Source of the DNA: Hymenolepis diminuta | Lineage: Eukaryota; Platyhelminthes; Cestoda; Cyclophyllidea; Hymenolepididae | Length of the DNA: 64,000 nucleotides | Assembly (NCBI GenBank): GCA_900708905.1 | Contig: CAADRB010000015.1 | Coordinates: 1,917,093 to 1,981,092, forward strand | Direction of reading: 5' to 3' | Shown here: positions 12,101-24,300 of the stretch, one piece after another | Layout: every line of letters begins with the position of its first letter | How positions within the stretch are numbered: position 1 is the stretch's first letter | Translations under genes and position numbers: made by a program | Notes under the pieces: model-generated | Seen by the model: the letters and a program-made list of their open reading frames with translations, nothing else | What the model was told of the DNA's origin: nothing | The model's database searches: none

Positions 12101-15100
12101 AATACTTATTTAGAATTCTTTTTTTCTTGAATGTTTCGATTCCGCATATATTATAACACGTTTTGAAGGAATTGAAAAAATGTACTCCCATTGTTTATTA
12201 ATAATCACATTTTATTGAACTCTAATGAGGTCATTTGTGGATCTGATGGAGCTGTACTTAAGACTTAAATTTCTGATGTACTAAGAAGAATATAAGGACG
12301 ATTACAACACAAAAGAGGTATCTATTATAATCAATAAAACACAACCTCCTGAATCTGGAACTGATATGCCTTTATTATTTACTCATACATAATCTCTATT
12401 ACAAATGAAATCCAAAATCTTACAATATTTCTCATATTTGGAAGATTCTATTAAAAAAATGGTTGAGAAATTATTGCCTTGCATAAGATCATGATAATGT
12501 AGAACAAGAAATTATTAAATGAGGTCTTATACGGTTTCAGAATGAATGTTTTATTATTAGTAGTATCGTTAAATACCACAGCTGTGAATCTAGCAGTGAT
12601 CTGCATGATATAATAATTTCGTTCCTTACATAAATGAATAAAATTATGAATATTCAGTCTTGTAGGCGATAAGTAGATTTTAGATGATAATAATTCTATA
12701 TTTGGAAAGTTGATTAAGCATACTTTTATAGAAAATCAAAATACTTTATTAAACCACTCAAATACCGATTTATTTTTTTCTATAATAGAAGGTAGACGCT
12801 CACAATACCCTTCACGGATAAATCGAAATTTCATTTTAAATCATTATTCCTTAATTTCAAACATTCATGTATATTATCAAATAGCTTTCTTTATGACTTT
12901 ATGCTTAAGTGCTTTCCTAAAGAAAATTATGCATTTCTCGTTTTACAGAACTTATTTTTATGTTAATTTTAATCTCATCTGATGAAAAGGCACCTACCTC
13001 ACTACCCCATATTTGGCGGGATCTATCAAATCACCAAATGCCAGACTCCATCCGACAAGCATTCGAAATAGTAAACATAATTTGTTTCCATTTCCAAAGA
13101 ACTTGGGAAAAAATTCGAGTTTTGCAAATAATTATTTTTGAGTGGACAAAATCCGTCAAAGGAAGAGAAGGAAAATCAACTTGAAAATAAGCAATTATAG
13201 GGAGCAGACTTGCGGTAAAATGAATAGAAAAAAATTATCTGAGAGTTGTTCTGCAATAAATTATGATTAGCATATACTCTAAATTGTTTGCTTGAATGAG
13301 AGGTTCAATAAAATAAAATTTTCTGAAAAGAGATCAAAAATTTACAGAAGTGTCAGGATCTGGAAGTGCAATTTTTGAACAGTGTTTATTAAATAAATGA
13401 TAACGATAAACATTTATTATCATTAACCAAGTCATAGCGCAATTCCCTTCAAAATTTTGTTCATAAAAGAGTGGGTGATAGTAAAATTGCCCAAGAAGGC
13501 ATTATAATCAGGTAATAAAGTCAAATTATCAATTGTTTTACTTTATTTGGATTCTAAAAGAGTAGATTATTTCACCTTCTCACAATGGATATATTTTAAT
13601 TTGTATTAACCAAATGTTCCAAATTTCAATTTTCCTAGAAAAATACAAAATCTGATGCATTTTAATATTTTCTTTTAACAATCTGTTATCCATCCAGTCA
13701 AACTATGCACGATAGTTACTTTCTGGCATTTACATTTCATGATTAGGCGCGAGGAATAAAATAATGACCCACATCAAAAATATTGCGCAGCTTAATTCCG
13801 CGCAGTCTCAATTTTTTTAACTATTTTTAACCTCTTTATTGCGATGGGAAGAATTTAGATATTCACTTTCAATTGGGTCGAAATCCGTTGTTTTATCTAG
13901 TGGTAAAACTCTAAAGTTCTTATTTTGGAACTTTTTAATTTGACTTAGTGAACAATATCACTGTAGTAAGTGATGAGGATCTAATATTCTCTCTTTTATT
14001 CATTGTTGAAGTCAATTTTGTGCACCTCAGTGTTTGAGGACTTACTTCAATCCACAGGATTATTTCGTTTTTTAACTTTATAGGTAATTTTTTCATGATT
14101 AATAATATTCTTATTATGTAACTAATTTCACCGTAATAAATCCAACACTACATCATTGAATAAGTGGAGAAATAATTTATCAGACCGTCTATTGAATATT
14201 AAAGGAACAAAAATTCAACAAAATAACATGCCTCGATCATGTTAGATTGTGAAAAATTTCCAATTTAATGCTAAAACAATTTAGAATTAATTTAACTCAG
14301 CAACTATATTTTATAGCTACGTTGCTGTCGAATACAAATGAAGACAAAATAGTGATAAGGATCAAATTGCAAATTGTAGGCGGTTGAAGTAAAATGTTTT
14401 AGACAAGACGCTGGTTAACAAATTCCAAAAAAACAATAGAAAGAATGTTCTATTTTTAAATCCTTGAAAGGTTAATTTCACAGAAACCTTGGAACAAAAA
14501 GATGTTAGCACCTGAACTCTTTTGATTTTCCTGCAAATTAATAAAAGCTTTACACCAATTTTATAATATTAAATTATTTGATGGCCAAAATTGGTTATGT
14601 AGGCTGTATTCTAATTTTTATATTCAAATGACGCTTTTGGGAAAATGGTATTGAAAGACGGCTCCACATGTAGCAAGTGTAAGACACTTTAGAGATAGCT
14701 GAGTCTTATTTATTGAGTAATATTTTAATCAATAAACACATTTTCGTAAAGTTAATAATTTTATTCATTGTTAGCAACTGCTACTGTATCATATGAGTTG
14801 ACTACTTGAGACTCGAACCTTTCGGTTATTAGGGATAAACGATTATGAAACTGGAATTATTTAATATAGCACTTTAATTTTTATTATATTAATTGATATG
14901 ATCCACGGTAATACAGAAATACAAGACAATTTTTAATTGCTGAAAAGGAATTGAAGTGGAATAATTAAAGATCAATAAGGAATAAGGAAGGAGATCAAAG
15001 GAAGAGCACCCAAAGAAATAATTTATTTGATTTTTGGATTGGGCTTAGAGAATACTTATTCAATGAGCAGTTTAATGCTTCACATTTAAGAACTTTACTC

Positions 15101-18100
15101 CTGGATCACTGATCAAGTTGTTATCCATGAGCTTCAATGTTAATTGACCGGTTGTTTAAGTGTGATGTTCAGTTTTGCCGCTTTAATTAATTTCTCCTAT
15201 CCAATGATATAAATGCTGCATGATTCTATTGCAACAAATTTCACTCAAGATGAGCTCTATTTTTGAAGCACTTTAGCTAATATATTATCACTATCTGATC
15301 ATATTGCTGCTGTTCTTTGAATTAAAAAATCGCACAAAAAATACTCCTCGGTCTTGAGGCGAATAGCTTCACTCTATCGGTTAAGAAGGCTATGGAAGGT
15401 AAATTAGGGGTTTTGATCTTAAAGTCAAAAACGCTTAAGGTTGAGTTTTTTGATAATTTTTAACCAGTTAATGCTCAGCTCTTATAGCGATAGGCTGACA
15501 ACATGGAAAATATGTTAGCTTTCAAGAACAATTAAAATTGCTTTCATAATAGTTGTTTTCAGAAGTATTCTTGAATTTCATAAATTAATGAAAGAGCATC
15601 AGGTAGCAGAAAAATGTTCACGCTCGGGATTGTTCAAATTTAAAAATACTTCAAGGAAAATATTGCATTTTTCAATTGCAGACCTACAAATAAGTAATAG
15701 TAACGCTATTTTATTAAATATTTGATGATATACATTTTAAAATGTCAGTAACGGGTTTGAAAATAGTTAAAGATAAAAGATTAATATAAACGTTGAAACT
15801 GTATCGCCAGTGCTATTTAATGAAGTCAAAATGAATGTCGAGATAAAGGTCGCAGTGTTTGATGAATGTCTTGTCTTCAGGTTAGACATCTAAAAGTTTA
15901 TATTATACAGACTGACCTACTTTCACTGATAAAAACAAAGGTGGTATTGCTAAAAGAAGGCAACAAACTATTTTGGAATAATTTTCTTTCAGATAAGTAA
16001 ATTTTTGAATTTTCCATGCTGCATAAGCACTTTATCCCCTTTACAGAAGTTTTAAGACTGAAAATAAGTTCACTATTTTATCTTCAAATGCCAGACCAAT
16101 ACATTAATATTATCTAATTTTATTAAATGTAAATGGTACATTTGTAAACAGAGTGCATATAATTGTTTCCAATAGTGGTTATAATTAAAAATGCCACGGC
16201 AGTGTTAAGTTACCTAATGCAGAAACAGGAAGATTTGAAATAAAGCGTAGTGTGAATGACATGTAATGTAATTATTGTGCAGGAGCATACTGGAATAAAT
16301 CCTTTTGCTAAGGATTTTTTACTGAAATTTATTCATACTAAGTACTATTAAACGCTTCGCAGTCTACATGTTTTTCAATACAAAATTTGCATTAGTGAAG
16401 TGGTATAGGAAGACTGCATACCGCTTCATTGGGTTAAATTAAACTCACTTAAAAATCAGATTTTGTAGATTAAAACACGAGAGTTCTTTCCACAGATGTG
16501 ATAAATAATAACAGGACCATATAAAACTGCTTACAAATAGATCATATTTTCTGAATAAATTAGTATTAAAGGGTAAATTATTTACAGGTCTGATGTAAAT
16601 ATCAAACTACCGTGCCGGTTTTTACCGAGTAAAAATACATTTACCATGATAAATCCATTCCTCTTTAGGGCAAGAATAAGCATTTGGTATTTGGCTAAAT
16701 ATTGTTAGAAAAATTAATAATGTTATTTTATCTCTTGTCTAGTGATGTTTAATTTATAGTTGTTGTACTATATATGATTATCGCATGCAAATTTAAAGAA
16801 TTAAAATTTTTTTAAGTCCAAAAAATAAATTTGGACTATTATTTACTTTACAAAGTAGCTTCAACAACAGATTAGAGAGAAGATATTTGCAGAGAGCACG
16901 ATTATTTGAAGAAGTCAGGAAGGAGAAGACCACGGTGGATAGAATAGGTAATGGGCACAGAAACTGGAGTGGAAAAGTAAATGTGTTGATGGTCGCGTTC
17001 CATTGGAGCAGTGTCTATTCGTGCTTACATACAAATTTTAAATAACTCTAAAATACTATTGTCGGAATGACCATAAGACATCACAGTTTTGAAGAAAAAT
17101 GAAACCTAATAACAATCCATCTGGGTTAATATAAGTGGTTAAACACTCTAAAGATATATAAATCATTTGAGAATATATGATAATTTTGAAGGAAATAACG
17201 TGTTCCGTTCAAGAAATTAAGCACTCCGAGTTTTGAAGTGGGCGCGTAGTCACATTCTTAAAAGGCCGAGTAAGTTACTAGCACCTCCTATAGCTATATA
17301 CTTCTATAGTTATATATATCGGACGCTACAGAAAATGTATTAAATTTTATTCCCAAATTATTAAGGGGCTTGATACTTTAATGTATAGTTATAAGAGTAG
17401 ATGAAATTCAAATATTGCTCATTTACCGGTTGTATTTCCCTAATCCTAACTATAAACATTCTCAAGATGTCAGTTCAGATAAATAGAAGAAATATATTAA
17501 AAGGTATATCAATTTATAAATGTGGTTCCTAGCATGAACATCCTCATAACTGTTTGAGCTCAAATAGTTGATATCATTTACTACTTAAATATAATGCAGT
17601 TCAGAAGTGGAGAATTTTGAAATGAACCGCGTCCACAAGTATCACCCCATAATCAATGATTCCTCACTGATGGCTTTCGATCTTATCACCTCCGACTTAG
17701 CAACATTCGTATATTCGGCCATGATGAAATAGTAAGAAAATTATTTTCAATGCATCATGATCCAATTTTGTATTTCGTTCCTGAATTGTTCTTTTGAATA
17801 TTTTTTCAGAAACAGGCGGTCTGATGTCAAGCCGAGAAATGATTAAATTATCATTATCATGTTATTGCTAAAAATACTCTCTACTTAAGTATTTTTATTT
17901 GCATAATACTTTAACCGGAAAAAATAAAGTTGTTGAAAAGAAAATAAATGACAATTTTATTCTTAGCTGAAATCAATAAAATATTTTTTGTTAAGTCTTG
18001 ATCAAAGTTGCAATTAGAATGAAGAAACCAGCCATATATTTTGCAAATACATAGGATTGAGAGAAGAGGAATAGAATGAAATATTAAATTTATATAGTTG

Positions 18101-19150
18101 TTCTTCTTAAACATTTTCATGACTTCAAACGAGCACAAAATTATCGTGACGATTGTATTTAACGGGTTGGTAAGAATTGATTAGCGCTGATTCATGACTG
18201 CAGCATGTCTTTTCTTCATTCTTGAACATGGATACCAAGTATTATCCGTGCTCCAACAGTACACTTCCAGTAGTACTGGCTAAAAGTTGGTTGTTGTGGA
18301 TTGATCGTTTAGGAAGCATCGAAACTTATCGCGCTAGAAACTCATTTAATCTAATGTAGTAAGAAACAGATTTGCGCAAGACATTCTAAATCAGCCCACG
18401 AGTACATACTCACAAGTGGGAAATCTATCACTTTAATAGTACTGATAGTTTAGTTATTTTTTTTAATTGAAAGTAAGAGAAACAAAATATTTTCCTTATT
18501 TTTATCCCAGTTTAAGGAAACTGACTAATATAAAATTGGATGATCAGTTAAATGGCTTTCAATGTGATCATCTAACAAGATATGCATTGAAAAATATTGT
18601 GTTTTTTTTCATTTTTTGGTCCACAAAGTGAAGTTGATGATAGCATGATCTGCTGGCACTCACTCATTCTTATCACATTAAGAACTCAAAAAAATTAATA
18701 AAAATGAGTTTGATTTAAAAAATTTGGTAAATGTAAACACTATGAAATGTAATGTTTGACTTTAATGATCTTTTATTCTTTTTTCCAAGAATAAACTTTT
18801 TAACTTCTATTTTGTAATTAACTATAAATGGAAGCATTACCTTAGGATCCAAAATTGATTTGAGATCGCTTTTATCCTCCTATAAGAATCGATTTTTATT
18901 GGCACATATAACTATGAGAAACTGCACTCAAACCAGAAGCCTCAATAAATTCTAACTGACAAACTTTTCAAAGTAATGTAAAATTTTAATTCTCTTTAGT
19001 GTGGATTGATTTCATTTTTCCTATCAAACTGAAATTTATAGCTTTCCACGTGGATAGAGAAAATTTATTATTCACATTTTATTTATAATTTACCATTTAA
19101 AACATGAAGAGGTATTTTTGGTGCAAATTAACATAATACATAAAAAAATC
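9131..19150. other. Intergenic (possibly part leader intron), no gene supported
   Basis: About 10 kb of AT-rich DNA. Open frames at 12710-12982 and 12960-13184 overlap and have no domain or splice context. A frame near 16870-17040 has some Arg/Glu-rich coding-like composition and a possible donor, but no convincing start or partner exon. Part of this stretch must hold the leader exon and intron of the minus-strand C2 gene. Confidence 0.55.
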
Positions 19151-19169
19151 TATATATATATATATATAT
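19151..19169. repeat. TA dinucleotide microsatellite
   Basis: Nineteen bases of alternating T and A, uninterrupted. Simple repeat. Confidence 0.9.
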
Positions 19170-19210
19170 GATCTAGAAGTTTTATCACTCTATTTCAGTT
19201 ATCCCTTAAC

Positions 19211-19247
19211 CTCGCCCTCCTCCTCCCCCCGACGTAGCCTATAAAAG
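19211..19247 (+). promoter_or_regulatory. C-rich tract followed by TATA-like box
   Basis: A CTCGCCCTCCTCCTCCCCCC tract (19211-19230) is followed ten bases later by TATAAAAG (19240-19247). This is the best TATA match seen upstream of the FTP/PAN gene, but it lies 2 kb before that gene's ATG and would need a spliced or long leader. It may equally be chance. Confidence 0.2.
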
Positions 19248-20065
19248 CCATGACAGGTGATTGCCTTAATGGTAGGGTTTACTCCAAAATTTGGTAAAAC
19301 AACAACTCTTCAATTTAGCACATTTTTACAAATATGCAAATTTTGTGGAATATTAATGAAAAACTTGTTGAGTCAATTTTCTTAGATAAAATTATTCATT
19401 TTTTTCTAACAGCTCACATTTACTAACTAGATAAAAGGATACCAAATGAAGAAACTAAATTATCATGATAACCAAATTTTGGTAAAATACTACGTTTTAT
19501 GGGGCAAGATTGACGCAGGGGTTATCTAGGCTTTATTGAAATAACGGTGATTGACAGTATATGGACTATTTACTGTGTCTACTGTTTGTATCATTTTCAA
19601 ACAGTCATGATTTAGATTAATGATCTCATTTATTTAAAGGTATTCTTGTGGAAACAAATTAAACATTTATGCCTCTTCCCTTTGATGTGTAGAAACAAAA
19701 GTCTTATGCATGTTAACACTTTCTCATAATTTCATTGAGAATCTCTGAATTTCAAATAATTATATACAAAAAATACACATTCGGCAGCGCAAAAATAAGA
19801 GTGGTTGCATGGTAAATTTCCGTAAAAAATATATTGGCGAAAACCATATTTTCTATTTCGTTAACCCAAACATTTATACGATTTTAATATTTCTTTGATG
19901 GAAAATGTTTTGTGTTCTGTACACAAAAGGATTCTAAATCTTTAGGAATATTTTGTTATATTTTCGGGGTTAAATCTAAAAAATATCTCTCGTTTTGATA
20001 TATAATCTTAAAAAAGCAGCAACAACAGAGAATATAGTTTTCAATTGTAAAATTATTTATCGAAG

Positions 20066-20170
20066 CGCACAGATCGCCCTTGTATCTGTTTCGTCAGAGT
20101 TCTTGCGGTCGATGTTATCGGTGTACATCCAGCGATGTGGGCTGTCAACTCTATCAGTTCCTTCTGTGGT
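20066..20170. other. GC-richer patch, possible exon of unknown gene
   Basis: About 105 bases near 50% GC, inside sequence near 30% GC. On the plus strand it lies between an AG (CGCACAG) and a donor-like GTAAATA and is open in one frame throughout. On the minus strand it has a good acceptor (ATTTACCACAG) and two open frames. Neither direction gives a recognisable domain. It lies 1.1 kb upstream of the FTP/PAN start codon, so a leader exon of that gene is one possibility and a repeat fragment another. Confidence 0.25.
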
Positions 20171-21248
20171 AAATAAATAATTTGAATGTGGGTTTCCTAT
20201 AAAAATTGCCTTTGAACGCTTTCTCATTAAAAAAATTTCATTTTTTAATTTCATTTTCAGTAAAAAAGCATGTTTAAAGGGCACTGGAAGTTTCTTATTT
20301 GAAATATAAGACAAAGTTATCAGAAAATTTAAATTGTCTATTAGACGTACTAAATGTCCTAATCTTTAGAGAACTTTGTGGAAGAAAATAATTTTTCCGT
20401 TATAGCAGAGAATCGCACAAAAATTTTTTAAAACTTAAACAGTCAAGCAACACACTTTTTTCCTTCAGTAATTTTATGAACTGAACAATTTTTTTATCTG
20501 GAAAGTGGGTAAATGCCGCATGTACACATTCGCATAACTGGCTTACCTCGTTATTTGTGATGATGGATTAAGAAAGAATTATCAAAATGCCGTAATTTGC
20601 TTTATTCTTGGCCCTTTAGGAGATTTGTGACTCTTCACCATTTTAATCATGTAGTTATGTAAAAATTCTTTGGTTCCTTAAGTGCAAAGTTCAAAAATAC
20701 TAAATTTCAGTAATCTATTCCTTACTTTATTACGAATTTCGTCAGAGGTTTAATGATACTAGTATTATTTTACGCACTTTCTTTGAGATTTGTCCTTGAA
20801 TTAGTGTAATTTAAATTTAGTAATTAAGACACTCTAGAATTTTAGCAAATTACATTAATGCATCTCATAATATTCTACAACTTCAACCTCGAATTTACAT
20901 TTCTCTATAAAATAATATCATATCAAGACAGATAAGAACCCCTAAATGTCCTGATAGAAACATTATTCTTCATATTGAAAACCAAAAAAATGCTTAAATG
21001 TTTAGATGCTTACCGCTAAGATAAATTCAATACCTGAGAAAAGAGATTTCGCTACTTCACCAACAATCATTCATTCATTTCTTCTTCCCTGGAATTCTGG
21101 GTTAATGATTTTACCGAGTGCGCATACTGGTACAATGATTGGTGCTTGCGGTGAATGTCCAAGGCCATATATCAGCACAGCAGAAGAAACACGGAAAGCA
21201 CATTTACAAATTTTATGCGGGTTGACACATCTATCTTGCCTCGTCAAC

Positions 21249-21315
21249 ATGAAGTCTTCCTCAATGCTCTTCTTGCTACTAATCATTTTTGCCTCAACGT
21301 TGATTTGCGCGTCTG
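21249..21315 (+). CDS. FTP/PAN gene exon 1: signal peptide
   Basis: Encodes MKSSSMLFLLLIIFASTLIC and then AS before the split codon: a basic start, a long hydrophobic core and small residues at a likely cleavage site. The ATG has A at -3. The donor is G|GTAAAA, phase 1. Confidence 0.75.
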
Positions 21316-24300
21316 GTAAAATGGATATTGAGACTCTATTAAACTTCAGATCAGCCACGAACATTATTATTATTTTGGGAATAGTTTAAAATATTTTTTT
21401 ATATTAAACATACTTTTATATTGAAGCACTTGAAAAATTGCCTGGAAAGTTTAATTAACATGAAATCAAGATTGATATGATATAATTAATTATTCTATAT
21501 TGGGTATTGATAATAATGTTATTTTACAAATATACTTATCGTGAATTATAATTTATTAGTTAAATAAAAAGACTGTTCATAAATGCTTTTTATCCTTGAC
21601 TTTTTGAAATATGACAATTATTGATTTTAATATTTTTTTAAGTTAAAGCATTTTATTTCCTAACAATTTTATTTTTCACTTAAAATGATTCTTGAAATCT
21701 ACAATTAGTTTTACATTTATATGAAAACTAGTAAATGAAAAGAATCGGAGAATAATTAGTACTTTATTTTGAACTTTCATCTTTATTCTGAAAAAACATT
21801 GTTAATAAAAATTGCCAACTCCTTCAATTTAGCATCTTTATTAGAACTGTAATTAAAATAAATTGTTTTTACTTTATCAGAGCTCCTTTTGCTGAATATA
21901 AAGAATGCCAGAACGTTTGCCAGTTCTGTCGAAGAAGGCAGTTCTTCAAACTTCGCTACGGATGAGGAGGCACATTACGATCAACCAACGTGCTTCCGCT
22001 CCAGTCCGAATACCTTTGATACTGATATGTTCAGTTGGTTTGTAGTAGATCTTGGATCTGTTGTTTCCAATATTACTGAAGTATATATAGCATCCGGTCC
22101 AAACTACGACTCTGGTAAGAATTCTGAATTTCTTATCCCCATCCACTTATTCATTTAATCACTCTAATAAATATATATATCTCAAAAAAGGCTTCTCTCA
22201 TTTATTTTGAGTTAATTTTCAATGCTCAAGACCTTTACCAGTTAATGTCTTTGTTAATTTTATTATGTAATGTGGACGTTTATTTCACTATATACAATTA
22301 AATGATTATATCTGGTCAATTTCATTCATAACAATCTAGTCCTACATTAGAAATTGAAAAAAACCATTTCTTCAGCCATTTACTTGTAAATTTTAGCTTA
22401 CCGTAATTTAAGTGCATACAATTACCTCGTATTTATTATTAATATTATTATTTAAAACTTCAAATCTGTAATTCATTGTGAATTAGTGGAAGGTGAAATC
22501 AAGTGAGAGCTATGAAAAGTGGGATCAGGGAAAAACTGATAAAATTCGGGATATCAATGGAATTTTTATATAATTTAATTTCTCATTTCGTATTTCACAC
22601 TTTTATCCTAATGTAAATGGTCCATTTTTACCTAAATTTATAAATAACAAGCATTCTCAACTTTAAAAGCCCAAAACTGCGCCATTTTTTGAAGTCATCG
22701 GTGCGTTTGAAAAATTAATTGACTCTTAATATGATTTCAGTTAATTTTTCCACACGTAGGTAGAATGAGAAGAGCTTAGATAATTTTAACGTAGTTGATT
22801 TCATTTCAGGTCTCCCAAAATTATCTCAAATAAAAAATATTTGACTAATGTATTATTAATTAATCAAGTGTAATAATACTCCCTTTGTGTCAGCTGATAC
22901 ATATTTGACTTATTTTAACCGAGAAATACATTTGTATCTAAATAACTGATTTCTAAAAAACTGACGTTGTAAACTTAAAGATTCTCTTATATGAAACAAT
23001 GACCCAATCATTAATATACTTATTCTATTGGCTTTTCGGTAAATTTCGCTCTTTTGTTTTAAGCCCAGTAGGTATCAGTCTAATAAATGTAAGAGTGATT
23101 TTGGCTTAAAAATTATTGTTATCTAATTTTACATTTAAAATCTCTATAACCTACTCATGGAGACACCTCTAGCAAAAAGATTTTGAATAAATTCATTAAA
23201 AAATAACATTTCTATTTTAAATTAAAAGAATTTCTGAAGTTTACGGTTTATTTTGAATCTTGAAGGCATAAGGCACAAATTTTGTCATAAAATTATGTAA
23301 AAATTAAATATCTTGGAGATTTAATAGAACATTCTTACACGTTGTACACATTTTGATGAATATTGTTTTAATTTCACTACAAAGAAAGCATTGAGGTTAA
23401 TTTGTATTTTAAACTTTTATGTTATAATTGTATGAATTTTACAAATAAAAACGAGCTTGGAAGACAAACCTAAGACTAAGAAAACCAACTTAGCTAGAGG
23501 CGTCCCCAGCTGCACGGACTCGGTTGTCATAAAAGAACGTCGATTGCAAAACGTTTTATTGAAGAATAACACGAAGGAGACATTATCTTTATTGACAGAA
23601 GGGTGTAAATCAGATTAAGTTGGAAAGTGGACCTCAGCAGGTAAATATTAGGTAATGGGAGAAATTAATAGATTGCTTTAGGGCCATGTGGAAGTAAGTC
23701 ATCTGTGCAAAAAACAGAAACGTTATATACAGCATAAAAATGGCTTAATGAATCATTGTAACACCTAACGTAGATGTTAGATAAAATTATGATAGTATAA
23801 ATGCGGATCAATTGCAACTATGCTGCGAATTATTCGTTTAAATTTATCCCTTAGCAGACAATTTAGTACATTATGAAGTATTTTTGATCACCACTGTAAA
23901 TTTTTATTAAAATTTTCAACTGGAAACCTCGTCTGTTTCAATAAACCACCTGATAGTTTTTTAAATTTAATTCCCTTTATTGATGTAACTTTGTATCTAT
24001 AAATATTAATTCACATTAAATTTAAATCGAGATTGTCATGATAATTTTTTCTTATACTGTGTTATCTTTTCTTAAATTGATGAAGAATAAACAGGTGTAT
24101 TTTGATTTTACAATCAGAAAAGATTAATATAAAATTAATATAAATGACATAACACAGTTCCCCAAAAATAATAGGGTAAAGTAATTTGATGCTAAACCAG
24201 CTTTATTGTTGCATATCAATGGGTCTCCATGGAAAAGAAATTATTCAACCCACAATAGATTTCCGCCTTCTTTAATATCGATTTTCAAAATTTGATACCT

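Noticed and set aside
12710..13184. Two overlapping plus-strand open frames of 90 and 74 codons
   Set aside because: Composition is that of random AT-rich translation, the frames overlap each other, and no domain or splice context is seen.
14800..14835. Minus-strand GGTTCGAGTCTC, resembling a tRNA T-arm
   Set aside because: The flanking bases do not form a T stem and no D or acceptor arm could be found.
16870..17040. Possible exon with Arg/Glu-rich translation and a donor-like GTAATG
   Set aside because: No clear acceptor, start or partner exon; the frame runs upstream into low-complexity sequence. It is too weak to call.
21006..21248. Upstream in-frame start that would extend the FTP/PAN protein by 81 residues
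   Set aside because: It would bury the signal peptide; the ATG at 21249 has a better context and starts the hydrophobic leader.
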